Positions 8,071 to 15,444 of a DNA stretch of 64,000 bases are shown here, in pieces (the stretch's first letter is position 1; every line of letters starts with the position of its first letter). The stretch lies in contig CAXXFQ010000033.1 of the NCBI GenBank assembly GCA_963674475.2, positions 186,001 to 250,000 of the forward strand. Direction: 5' to 3'. A program made the translations under genes and the position numbers. The stretch is from CAXXFQ01 sp963674475 (GTDB lineage Bacteria > Planctomycetota > Planctomycetia > Pirellulales > Thermoguttaceae). Under the pieces are notes generated by a model. The model saw only the letters and a list, made by a program, of their open reading frames with translations, had not been told where the DNA came from and made no database searches.

Positions 8071-8823
8071 TTACGACTTTCGATACGATTCCCAGCCGCA
8101 CCAATGGGCGACGGCGTTGTGACAGAGGCGATCCATGACGGAGGCGCCAAGCCGGGCGTCGGCTTCCGGGCGGTCGGCGATGTTCATGGTGAGCCATGTT
8201 GGTTTTTGCAGCGAGTACCGCCGGTCGACAATTCGCGACAAGGCGGCCGCCGACAGTTCGGCCAGGCCTCCCGTGGGAGGAAGCGGGTCGGAGATGATCA
8301 GAATGCCACACGTCTCCAGAGGGGCCAGTAACCGTTGACGGCCGCCCGTGCGGATCGTTTCGTAGACCGTGTCCCAAAGATCCATCCCGGCTCGCCACTG
8401 CACCGCGTGGCCGGCCATGATCGCCACCTTGGCCGCCGCACAAAGCAGGTGATCCTTTCCCGTGCCGCTTGGCCCGTACAGAATCAGATTGGTTCCGGCG
8501 TCGAGGTGATCGTCGAGGCGGTGAAGGTAGTTCATCACTCGGTCGCGGGCTTCCGCCTGCTCGGCAACGGGGGTTTCGAAATTGCGGAAGGTGCAATTCT
8601 GGTACCGCCGGCCCCGTTGTCGGAGGAATTCTCCAAGGCGATCCAGCCGGGCCTCTTCGACCTGACGACGCTGCCTTTCGGGATCCGGCTCGGGCCGATC
8701 GGCGAGCAACCGCGGGAACCGGGCGGCGAAATCGATCCTAGAGCGGGATCGCAGGACGTGAGCCCGCCCGGAAGACTTGCCCGGTCCCGATGGCGTGCGA
8801 GTAGGTGCTTCGAAGTTTTGCAT
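8071..8823 (-). CDS. DnaC/IstB-like AAA+ helicase loader
   Basis: A 250-residue AAA+ protein with Walker A LYGPSGTGKDHLL near residues 115-127, Walker B GILIISDPLPP near 172-182, and an arginine-finger-like ASVMDRLCHNA near 226-236. The N-terminus (about 1-90) is Arg-rich. DnaC/DnaI-type ATPases load the replicative helicase at the origin. The ATG at 8823 has a strong GAGGGATC site even though it lies 86 bases inside the upstream initiator gene, so I accept the overlap. Initiator followed by loader repeats the lambda O-P arrangement. Confidence 0.85.
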   Translation of the reverse strand: MQNFEAPTRTPSGPGKSSGRAHVLRSRSRIDFAARFPRLLADRPEPDPERQRRQVEEARLDRLGEFLRQRGRRYQNCTFRNFETPVAEQAEARDRVMNYLHRLDDHLDAGTNLILYGPSGTGKDHLLCAAAKVAIMAGHAVQWRAGMDLWDTVYETIRTGGRQRLLAPLETCGILIISDPLPPTGGLAELSAAALSRIVDRRYSLQKPTWLTMNIADRPEADARLGASVMDRLCHNAVAHWCGWESYRKS

Positions 8824-9508
8824 AAGATCCCTCTAAAATTTTCGTGACTGTGTCCGGTTTCAAAAACCACTCGATGGTGGGCCGCCATTCGTTGTCGGGC
8901 AGGCCGGGTGGCCAGCACGGCAGCGGGAAGGCCTCCATCGCCTTCCTGGCCTCCTCGAGCCACGTCGGGTCGCGAAGCCGTAGCCGAACGGCTCGCCGTC
9001 GGGCGTCGGTCAGCTTGCAACGCCGAACCCCGGGGAGAGAGTTCCACCGGTCGATCAGCCGGCTCTCGATCGATTTGGGGGGTAAGGGGGGATTATTATT
9101 TATCTTCTTCTTTGTTTCTTCTTTGGGTCTAATTTTTAGACCACCCTGGTCTAAATTCTGGACCACCCCCTGGTCTAATTTTTGGACCAGGGGTCTAGAA
9201 TTTAGACTAGCCGACTGAGGGGGAAATCTATAGACATTAGTGGCGTTTCCACCCTCTTGAATCGGCCGTTTTTCGATCGAAATCAGGCCGGCGTCGACCA
9301 GCGTTGTCAGCGATTTTCGGACGGTCGCCTTGGAGACGCCGGAACGCTCCGAAATCGTGGCAATCGATGGCCAGCACGTTGGGCTGGCCCCAGCGATTCG
9401 CCGCAACACGGTGTAGACGGCGAACGCTGAGGCGCCAATTTGGGCGAGGTATTCGTCAACGGTCTTGTTGTCGAGGCGAAACCAGCCTTGTTTTTTGGTT
9501 TTTTCCAT
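8738..9508 (-). CDS. Replication initiator / DnaD-like helix-turn-helix protein
   Basis: A 256-residue protein. The N-terminal ~95 residues form a winged helix of the phage replication-organiser type (GWFRLDNKTVDEYLAQIGAS ... PSIATISERSGVSKATVRKS). A low-complexity middle with repeated LDQG units near residues 105-130 is followed by a C-terminal helical domain with WPPGLPDNEWRPTIEWFL. By family it binds the element's origin and recruits the DnaC-like loader encoded immediately downstream. The DNA encoding the LDQG units holds four palindromic iterons (separate entry). The start is uncertain: ATG 9508 lacks a clear ribosome binding site and a TTG at 9523 is possible. Confidence 0.8.
   Translation of the reverse strand: MEKTKKQGWFRLDNKTVDEYLAQIGASAFAVYTVLRRIAGASPTCWPSIATISERSGVSKATVRKSLTTLVDAGLISIEKRPIQEGGNATNVYRFPPQSASLNSRPLVQKLDQGVVQNLDQGGLKIRPKEETKKKINNNPPLPPKSIESRLIDRWNSLPGVRRCKLTDARRRAVRLRLRDPTWLEEARKAMEAFPLPCWPPGLPDNEWRPTIEWFLKPDTVTKILEGSYAKLRSTYSHAIGTGQVFRAGSRPAIPL
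9126..9208. repeat. Four 17-bp palindromic iterons, putative replication origin
   Basis: Units lie at 9126-9142 (GGTCTAATTTTTAGACC, a perfect 7+3+7 palindrome), 9148-9164 (GGTCTAAATTCTGGACC), 9172-9188 (GGTCTAATTTTTGGACC) and 9192-9208 (GGTCTAGAATTTAGACT). They start 22, 24 and 20 bp apart, about two helical turns, and lie inside the initiator gene. Origins embedded in the initiator gene as iterons are known from lambdoid phages (lambda O). The flanks 9085-9125 are A/T-rich. Origin function is inference. Confidence 0.6.
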
Positions 9509-9513
9509 GTCAC

Positions 9514-9798
9514 TTACGCACAAAGAAGTTCAAAATGCCGTGCAAATTCGTCCGGTGAAAAAACGAGAAGACGCTTGTCGACCCACCGCACCACGTAACT
9601 CCCCACCGAAACTCGATGCTCGATAAAAATGGTATCTAGCAAGAGCGTTTGATCCGACGCGACCCGGATGAAAAGGTTCGGGTCTTCGTTGATCTTGTCG
9701 ATGGCGAGCAGGGCCTCCTGGCTCCCGTCCCATCGAACCGCTTGAACCTCTTCCGGCCGAGTCTGAAATCGCTCAATCCGTTTCGCGAAAGCTATCAT
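9514..9798 (-). CDS. Hypothetical phage protein (PGDWVV/DUF-like small protein)
   Basis: A 94-residue protein. The start IERFQTRPEEVQAVRWDGSQ and the end SVGSYVVRWVDKRLLVFSPD / EFARHFELL follow the layout of a common small phage protein family, with AVRWDG near the start and a G-D/S-Y/W-V block before a terminal F-phi-x-x-F/Y. Function unknown. AAAGGATG precedes the ATG. It lies between the excisionase-like gene and the initiator, whose start it almost touches. Confidence 0.7.
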   Translation of the reverse strand: MIAFAKRIERFQTRPEEVQAVRWDGSQEALLAIDKINEDPNLFIRVASDQTLLLDTIFIEHRVSVGSYVVRWVDKRLLVFSPDEFARHFELLCA

Positions 9799-9884
9799 GA
9801 TTTCATCCTTTCAATTTGCGCTACAGTAAAAATGAAATAGCGGCGTCCTTGCCGCTTATCCGGGCGTCCTGCCCGTGCTGGCGA

Positions 9885-10154
9885 CTAAAAGCCCCAACGA
9901 TCTTGAGGGACCGGAATTCGCCGCTTTCGTTGCCGTCTTGGCTTCTGCTTGGTCTCCTTGACCACCATCGCCCCGGCGAGATAGTCATCAAGATCGCCCT
10001 TGTCGATCCGGTAGCTCGCCCGTTTCCCGTGCGAAATATTGATCGCTCGCAGCTTGCCCGATTCGATTAATCGATAGACCGATTGCACGTTGACACGCAG
10101 GGAGGCAGCGATTTCTTTAGGCGTCAGGTAAGGCGATGTGTAGATGATTTCCAT
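9885..10154 (-). CDS. Excisionase-like / MerR-type HTH_17 DNA-binding protein
   Basis: An 89-residue protein. YLTPKEIAASLRVNVQSVYR through LIESGKLRAINISHGKRASY and RIDKGDLDDYLA (residues about 9-60) is the classic helix-turn-helix plus wing of the excisionase/HTH_17 family. A Lys/Arg-rich tail (KETKQKPRRQRKRR) follows. In integrative elements such proteins bend DNA at attachment sites for excision or act as small regulators. It is separated from the integrase by the cargo block, so a purely regulatory role is also possible. The ribosome binding site is weak. Confidence 0.8.
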   Translation of the reverse strand: MEIIYTSPYLTPKEIAASLRVNVQSVYRLIESGKLRAINISHGKRASYRIDKGDLDDYLAGAMVVKETKQKPRRQRKRRIPVPQDRWGF

Positions 10155-10325
10155 GTTCTAGCTACTGAAAACAGGGGAAAAAGTTGTCAGCCAAACTAAA
10201 CCGGCCGCGAACCGTTGCTCGCGACAAGTGCAAGGTTAAACAAGCAGAATGGCCAGAGAGGGGCCAAGAAAAGGGCCAATTTTGGCCCCCTTAAAGAGAC
10301 AAAGTTCATAGCAACACCCTCATGG

Positions 10326-10441
10326 GCGTTGAGCGAGAGAACGCGAAGAGAAAGGCAGGGAATCGTGGCCCTGCCTTTTCCACCTGGTCCTATAGAAGAC
10401 CAAGAGACCGGCACGGCCAACGCGACTCTCTCACGCAACGC
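10326..10441. ncRNA. Candidate multi-branched structured RNA in a 580-bp non-coding gap
   Basis: The gap 10155-10734 has no convincing gene but strong pairing. An outer stem joins 10326-10331 (GCGTTG) to 10436-10441 (CAACGC), 10335-10340 (GAGAGA) to 10427-10432 (TCTCTC) and 10342-10345 (CGCG) to 10421-10424. Inside it are a perfect 10-bp hairpin (10351-10360 with 10369-10378, core AGGCAGGG) and a second hairpin (10385-10389 with 10398-10402). A further perfect hairpin lies just outside at 10273-10288 (GGGCCAATTTTGGCCC). This branched layout suggests an RNA rather than a simple terminator. The strand cannot be decided and no known RNA family is recognised. Confidence 0.4.
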
Positions 10442-10734
10442 GCAAGAAACAAGCCGAGCCCGGCTACTCCACCTTGGGCGCTCAGTAAAGCACCCGGCAG
10501 TCCTTGTTCCCCGCCTTCGCGGATCAACACTTGTATACTGCTCGGAAGTAGCCAGGCTCAGCTTGTGGAAAATCGCATTTGTCCGACCGTCTGTAGTACA
10601 AAAGAAAGTTTTAGAGTGCCTAGACCCCATCGTATTTTTTTCGGGTGTCAACAGGAGAGCATGAGTTTTTTGCGACAAGGTAAAATATTCCCACGGCAAA
10701 AAGGCAGGGGAGGAGGGGGGCTTTTGAGACACGG

Positions 10735-11160
10735 CTAAGAAGCGGCGAAAAACGCTTTTTCGCGACGGTGGCGGATAACAAAAGGCAGCCGATACTCTTG
10801 CAAGCGACGCCGCAACTTCTTGATCCCATCGACGATGTACTTGCTATCGGCGTTGTCGTTGCCCCAGATCTGTTCGCCAATATTGGCAAAGGTGGCCGTA
10901 CCGCCACCCCGAACGATTTCATCGAGGATGAACCACTGAGTTTCCGAAAGCTTGTAAACCTGGCCTTCGAAACCAAAGCAGTCTCGCGAAAACATTTCGA
11001 TCCGTTCGGGCAGTTCGGTCGTGTCGCCCTGATAGGGACGATCGCCCGATCGGATTTGTAAGAGCCGATCGGGGATATCAACGAGCGCATCGTCATCGCC
11101 GACCAGCTGGACGCTGGCGATCATCTGCGCAAGCTCTTCCCTGGAAAGCCGCTGCTTCAC
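10735..11160 (-). CDS. Winged-helix (OmpR/PhoB-type-like) transcriptional regulator without receiver domain
   Basis: A 141-residue protein. The C-terminal ~75 residues, from LSETQWFILDEIVRGGGTAT through ANIGEQIWGNDNADSKYIVD to GIKKLRRRLQEYRLPFVIRH, have the layout of the PhoB-type effector domain, including the W-phi recognition region and final wing. No receiver domain is present; the N-terminal half is unassigned. I place the start at GTG 11160 because AAGGAGGG lies just upstream; the same frame opens at a TTG (11181) without a site. Its position at the switch point between the leftward replication module and the rightward cargo suggests it regulates element genes. Confidence 0.7.
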   Translation of the reverse strand: MKQRLSREELAQMIASVQLVGDDDALVDIPDRLLQIRSGDRPYQGDTTELPERIEMFSRDCFGFEGQVYKLSETQWFILDEIVRGGGTATFANIGEQIWGNDNADSKYIVDGIKKLRRRLQEYRLPFVIRHRREKAFFAAS

Positions 11161-11562
11161 CTCAGCCCTCCTTGACTTCAAAGAGGTGAAGCGCAGCCGA
11201 AATGGCTCGACAGACTACGAAAAAATCCAGGAAAGAATATGCCCAACAAGGTGCCCCGATCATCCCGGATCCTCCGGAATTCACCCCCTCTCGATCGGTA
11301 AGCGCATAAAGAGAGCCGCATGCCAGCCGATCTGCAAAATGAAAGGGGGCATGCGACGAATACTGTCGTCGCGCAGGCCGCGCCCAGGCGAACAATGGAA
11401 GAAGAAGCAACTGCCCATCAGTATAGCGATCCACCGCCACATGTCAATGAAAATCGTACAATTTTCAAGTGGGGAGATTGACAACCGCCCTGGAAAAGTT
11501 GAGAATAGATCTACCCGGTTTACCTTACTTTTCTAAGGCCAACAACTTCTGGGGGGGCGAGT
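11161..11562. other. Intergenic switch region between regulator and cargo operon
   Basis: 402 bp between divergent genes. I see no gene here. It contains the rightward promoter candidate at 11478-11506 and probably the leftward regulator promoter. Confidence 0.6.
11478..11506 (+). promoter_or_regulatory. Sigma-70-type promoter candidate for the cargo operon
   Basis: A perfect -35 box TTGACA (11478-11483), a 17-bp spacer and GAGAAT (11501-11506, 4 of 6 matches to TATAAT) lie 57 bp before the first GYF gene. The position and spacing fit; the -10 box is weak. Confidence 0.4.
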
Positions 11563-12231
11563 ATGGCGTGGTACTATCGTGTCGACGGGGCGTGGCAGGG
11601 ACCTGTCAGTGCCGGGGAAATTAGGAGACTTGCTGAGGCAAGGGCTATTACCCCCCAGACAGAAATCACCAAGGACAGCTGGAAGAACCCCCGTCCAGCG
11701 AGAGAGTTTCGAGACCTTTTCTCAAGCCAGGAGCGGGAGTCGCCATCGGCGCCAGAGCCATCAGCCGAACCGATACCTTCCCCCGACGTCAAGGCATCTG
11801 CTGTTGACATCATGGATTTTGTGGGCAGCGAGGAAGAGGAGCAAGGTGGCAGTGATTGGTATGACGACGAGCCAAAGAGGTCAAGCCTGTTTGGCTGCCC
11901 GGACTGCGACCACAAAATTTCAAAAATTGCCAAAGCGTGCCCTAACTGCGGTCGTGAGATTCACAGGCCACCCAAGCAACGAGATGGCCGCTATTGGGCC
12001 ATTGAGTTACTGGTCGCGGGCGCCTTATGGCTTGGCGTCGCCCAACTTGTTCTATGGTGGCTTGCTGGTTTCATCTGTTTTTTCGTACATTTCGATAGCG
12101 ACTTGTGGCTGGCAGTCATTATTGCCCTAACAAGCTTCTTCCTTGGAGTCAGCAGCTTTGTCGGTGCCTGTATCTACAGGCAAACCATGTCGGTCGCACT
12201 GGATATCGAATGGAACACACGATCGAGGTAA
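11563..12231 (+). CDS. GYF_2-domain membrane protein with zinc ribbon
   Basis: A 222-residue protein. Residues 1-50 (MAWYYRVDGAWQGPVSAGEI, then ...ITPQTEITKD) form a GYF_2 domain, a small fold that usually binds proline-rich peptides or mediates protein contacts. An acidic Ser/Pro linker (about 55-105) and a four-cysteine zinc ribbon (CPDCDHKISKIAKACPNCGR, about 112-131) follow, then two membrane segments at about 145-175 and 180-207. The start is the ATG after a G-rich site. It is the first gene of a tight operon (9 bases to the exonuclease gene). Its 3' end is duplicated at 13901 and its GYF domain recurs at 14017. Function unknown; an anchor or sensor for neighbouring proteins is a reasonable guess. 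Confidence 0.8.
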   Translation: MAWYYRVDGAWQGPVSAGEIRRLAEARAITPQTEITKDSWKNPRPAREFRDLFSSQERESPSAPEPSAEPIPSPDVKASAVDIMDFVGSEEEEQGGSDWYDDEPKRSSLFGCPDCDHKISKIAKACPNCGREIHRPPKQRDGRYWAIELLVAGALWLGVAQLVLWWLAGFICFFVHFDSDLWLAVIIALTSFFLGVSSFVGACIYRQTMSVALDIEWNTRSR

Positions 12232-12240
12232 GGGGCAATT

Positions 12241-13209
12241 ATGGATTTTGTAGCAATCGACTTTGAGACAGCAAATCAGCAGCGCGACAGTGCATGTGCC
12301 GTAGGTATCACCCAGGTTCGTAACGGTATAGCAGGCGACCCGATATTCCATCTTATTCGCCCTTTAGCTCACCATGAATTTTCTCCCAGGAATATTGGCA
12401 TCCACGGCATTACCGCCGTTGACGTAGCTGATGCTCCGACGTTTGGGGAATTGTGGCCAGAGATTCTCCCTCTCCTCGAAAATCAATTGATTGTTGCGCA
12501 CAACGCGTCATTTGATATGAGTGTTTTGCGGCACTCGTTTTTCACCTCCGAAATTTCTGCCCCTCAACTAAGCTATCTTTGCACTTTGAATATTGCTCGA
12601 AGGGTTTGGCCGGCTTTACCACGCCATAAATTGAATTTTTTGGCAAAACGATTTAACTTGCAGTTGGACCACCATCACGCGGGAAGTGATTCCTTGGCCG
12701 CCGCGGAATTGCTCCTTTTAGCAGCAAAAGAAACCAACAACGAGTGTCCTTTCAAACTAGCGAAATCGGTAAACGTTTCGGTTGGAAAAATCTATTCCGG
12801 CTCATCTTGGGAACCATCATCAGCGCCAAATCTAAACAAGAAAGACCAAATCTTCGAAGTCGTAATCCCGGACGGGTACGACATCACCAAACACCCTTTT
12901 CACAATAAAACCATCCTCTTTACTGGCCAGCTTGACTCCTTCACCCGAGCCAATGCTGGACAGATAGTCGAAAAGCTTGGCGGCAAGCCAAAGATAAAAG
13001 GTAAGATGTCCAAAAACGTCCATTATCTGGTCACCGGGGAGCAGGACCTTAGTAAACTTTGGGGCAAAACTGAATCGTCGAAATTACGGAAGGCTCGAGA
13101 ATTGCGAGAGCAAGGGATCGACGTTCAAATAATATCAGGCGAGGAATTCGAGGAACTCGTCTGTTCCCCCTCAGATATCACCGAAGAGGGAGAGTCAAAT
13201 GCTTCTTAA
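12241..13209 (+). CDS. DEDDh 3'-5' exonuclease (DnaQ-like) fused to a BRCT domain
   Basis: A 322-residue protein. The N-terminal ~175 residues carry ExoI FVAIDFETAN (residues 3-12), ExoII VAHNASFDMSVLRHS near 90-104 and ExoIII HHAGSDSLAAAELLL near 145-160, i.e. the DEDDh motif set. A linker leads to a BRCT domain at about 222-310, with KTILFTGQLDSFTRANAGQI, VEKLGGKPK and KNVHYLVTGEQD, close to the BRCT of NAD-dependent DNA ligases. Exonuclease-BRCT fusions occur in DNA repair and in mobile elements. It lies between a GYF membrane protein and an overlapping unknown gene (11-base overlap), so it may be the effector of the cargo operon. AAGG precedes the ATG. Confidence 0.88.
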   Translation: MDFVAIDFETANQQRDSACAVGITQVRNGIAGDPIFHLIRPLAHHEFSPRNIGIHGITAVDVADAPTFGELWPEILPLLENQLIVAHNASFDMSVLRHSFFTSEISAPQLSYLCTLNIARRVWPALPRHKLNFLAKRFNLQLDHHHAGSDSLAAAELLLLAAKETNNECPFKLAKSVNVSVGKIYSGSSWEPSSAPNLNKKDQIFEVVIPDGYDITKHPFHNKTILFTGQLDSFTRANAGQIVEKLGGKPKIKGKMSKNVHYLVTGEQDLSKLWGKTESSKLRKARELREQGIDVQIISGEEFEELVCSPSDITEEGESNAS

Positions 13210-13843
13210 ACTTGATTTCGACCAAGCACAGACATCGGACCGTTTGTCCGATAGCATTCTCAAGTGGATCGCCCGGTCTTATGAATCGATAGAGGAATGG
13301 AAAACGAAAGCAAAAGACGTTTTCTTCTCCTCAAATGGTGACAGCGAACTCTCCCGCAATCGGGTTGCGATGATGATTCGCTCGCATGTCATCGAAGCTC
13401 CCCAGGAACCCGAAAAGGTGCAGCGTTGGAAAGCCGGCTTGGAGGAAATTGAAACGGTCAAAGTTTCACCCCCCAAGGTTTCGGCATCGAATTCGATCTA
13501 TGTGGACTGGCTATACGTCGCTGATTATTTACTGCTTGCGTGTGCCTCGCAAATGGAGGAGCTTGATGCAGAAAATGAACGCAGGGATGCCGAATTCCGA
13601 AACCTAATGAATTCGTATACCGCCCGATCGATGGTGTATGAAGCTCGGAAATTATTGCAGCAAAACCATACCTTGTCGGACCAGGAGGCATTGGCCACGA
13701 TCAAAAAGACTTTCCCAGATGCCGTTATGGCGAATATCAAAGAGGCCAGGAAGCAGGAAAGGGGGGATATACGACACATCCACCCGAAGGAGCCCATCCC
13801 GCCGAAACCGATGTCCCGTTACACATCGATATATTTCCAATAA
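13199..13843 (+). CDS. Unknown protein coupled to the exonuclease-BRCT gene
   Basis: A 214-residue soluble protein with no domain I recognise. It is mostly predicted helical, with a YVDWLYVADYLLLACASQME segment near residues 100-119 and a charged coiled-coil-like stretch (ELDAENERRDAEFRNLMNSY) near 120-140. The C terminus is basic and proline-rich. Its ATG lies 11 bases inside the exonuclease gene behind a GAGGGAGAG site, so translation is coupled and the two proteins probably act together, possibly as toxin/partner or regulator of the nuclease. Confidence 0.7.
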   Translation: MLLKLDFDQAQTSDRLSDSILKWIARSYESIEEWKTKAKDVFFSSNGDSELSRNRVAMMIRSHVIEAPQEPEKVQRWKAGLEEIETVKVSPPKVSASNSIYVDWLYVADYLLLACASQMEELDAENERRDAEFRNLMNSYTARSMVYEARKLLQQNHTLSDQEALATIKKTFPDAVMANIKEARKQERGDIRHIHPKEPIPPKPMSRYTSIYFQ

Positions 13844-13900
13844 ATAGTTTTAGCTTTTAAAGGAAATGCTGGAAGTTGCTTTGCGATTTACATACAGGCC

Positions 13901-13945
13901 ATGTCGGTTTCGTTGGATATTGAATGGAACATACGATCGAGGTAA
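13901..13945 (+). pseudogene. Remnant of the 3' end of a GYF-zinc-ribbon membrane gene
   Basis: The bases encode MSVSLDIEWNIRSR and a stop, matching the last 14 residues of the GYF gene at 11563-12231 (MSVALDIEWNTRSR). DNA similarity continues into the following GAGGTAAGG and, more weakly, upstream from about 13870. It has no start or GYF domain of its own. Most differences are at third codon positions, so the copy was probably under selection before it was truncated. Confidence 0.65.
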
Positions 13946-14016
13946 GGAACATTGGGAAAATCTCGAAAATAGCTTTATATGGGGTAGGCTATTTTCAAGA
14001 ATTGGGGGCAAGAATA

Positions 14017-14313
14017 GTGTGGTACTATCACACCCACGGATTGCGGCAGGGGACCGTCGGCTCGGACGAGATTAGGTCTCTGCGGGAAGGGGTAATCAAC
14101 CCTCAAACGCAAATTAAGAAGGACGGCTGGAAGGAGCCGCCCGAAAGAGATTATCAAGACCTATTCCCTGTGACTTATGTACCTCAGTCCTTGCCAAGCG
14201 AGGAATACTTGGTAGCGGCTCGCCCGATAAACAATGGGGGCCTAGCAAATACCACCCAAGGGACGGGGGTGCGATATCACAAATTAAGGATAATCCCAAA
14301 TGGCACATATTAA
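14017..14313 (+). CDS. Short GYF_2-domain protein, paralogue of 11563
   Basis: A 98-residue protein read from GTG 14017. WYYHTHGLRQGTVGSDEIRS then GVINPQTQIKKDGWKEPPERDYQDLF (split here only for length) parallels the GYF_2 domain of the 222-residue protein at 11563 (WYYRVDGAWQGPVSAGEIRR ... ITPQTEITKDSWKNP). It lacks the zinc ribbon and membrane segments. An ATG at 13924 is open in the same frame, but the GYF homology starts exactly at 14017, behind TTGGGGG. It overlaps the next unknown gene by 14 bases. It may be a functional minimal GYF gene or a truncated copy. Confidence 0.6.
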   Translation: MWYYHTHGLRQGTVGSDEIRSLREGVINPQTQIKKDGWKEPPERDYQDLFPVTYVPQSLPSEEYLVAARPINNGGLANTTQGTGVRYHKLRIIPNGTY

Positions 14314-15091
14314 AGAACCTTCGTATGACGAAGCGTCAGATGATCAACATCCGCACATCTGCCTCCGTGTTAGCGACACGATACTTCCTTGGTTAACCAA
14401 GGAGGAAAGGAGTCGAAATATTGTTCTTCTCGACTTCAACGCGGACTTGGAAGACGATACAACGTTACGCCTCGACCTCAATATCGCATTCAATCCGCAA
14501 CCGATCAGACGAGGCTTAGTAACGCGCGCGGACTGGTACGTTGGTTGCACAGGTGTGGAAGTCTCCGTAGAGGCCGACAGTGGGATGGTCACTCATCACA
14601 CGCAAGCTATGACGCTTCAAGTCGATTATTCGAATACTGTAAAAAAACAGCGAAAAGCGTCACTTGACCTGACTCCATGTATTCAGGCCAAGAACGGTCA
14701 CAACGATGTTAAAGTGAAACCCGGCTCCATAAAACATAACGCATTGACAGACAATGTATTTTCCGTGAAATTTAAAAGCGAAGAACGATTTCTTCAATCT
14801 ATTCATCTGGGGAACTCCGTAAAGTGGATATTATCACTTCCACGCGGAGAAAAGGCTATTCGCGATTTCCTCGCCGGAAACCTTTACCTGTTTTGCAATT
14901 GCATTTGGGCCCAGTCATCGAAGTCGGGAGAGATTGTACTGCGTCCTTCTGATATACAATTTTTCGACCCAGAGCGCAAACCGGTCGGTCGGGCAAAATC
15001 CTTATTGATGTTTTTTGTGTTGTGGAAAAACGGAACAAAACTCGATAATCGAGACGGCTTTTCGACCAAGTTTGAGGAAGTCCCTTCATGA
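14300..15091 (+). CDS. Unknown protein paired with a GYF gene
   Basis: A 263-residue protein with no recognised domain or signal peptide. Alternating hydrophobic stretches (NIVLLDFNADLEDDTTLRLD, LNIAFNPQPI, ADWYVGCTGVEVSVEADSG) suggest a beta-rich fold. AAGGATAA precedes the ATG at 14300, and the gene overlaps the short GYF gene. It occupies the same position relative to its GYF gene as the exonuclease does to the first GYF gene. Its AT-richer composition matches the rest of the cargo. Confidence 0.65.
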   Translation: MAHIKEPSYDEASDDQHPHICLRVSDTILPWLTKEERSRNIVLLDFNADLEDDTTLRLDLNIAFNPQPIRRGLVTRADWYVGCTGVEVSVEADSGMVTHHTQAMTLQVDYSNTVKKQRKASLDLTPCIQAKNGHNDVKVKPGSIKHNALTDNVFSVKFKSEERFLQSIHLGNSVKWILSLPRGEKAIRDFLAGNLYLFCNCIWAQSSKSGEIVLRPSDIQFFDPERKPVGRAKSLLMFFVLWKNGTKLDNRDGFSTKFEEVPS

Positions 15092-15444
15092 ATCCTTTTG
15101 GGGGAAATTGTGATAGAAGACAAGCCAGCGAATCCTGTTTGACTTCACAGTAATCACCAGGGCAGAAAAGAGAAGCAGAGATGACGACCTTCGAGAGAGG
15201 GTTACACACGAACAGCGAAAACTGCAGATGAGTAGCACGGTTCAATCTAGAGCTACTGCCTGTTGGCCAGCATGGGGGGTGCCGACTATGCCTGTCGCAG
15301 TAGCTGAAGTGTGGCATCGACAACGATCGATTGAACTTTACGCCAAGACGCATACCCAGAAGACGAATAGACTCGGATGTCGATTCGTTACATGCTTCGG
15401 CACCGGTTATGCTAAACATTATACGAAATGCTGGAGGTAATCGT
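15092..15444 (+). other. 353-bp gap before the pentapeptide-repeat gene
   Basis: I see no convincing gene. Short open frames here lack ribosome binding sites. The last 35 bases hold the GGAGG site of the next gene. Confidence 0.5.

Noticed and set aside
10196..10732. Overlapping frames of 138 to 178 codons on both strands between the regulator and excisionase-like genes
   Set aside because: Low-complexity composition, no ribosome binding site, and strong base pairing instead; treated as non-coding.
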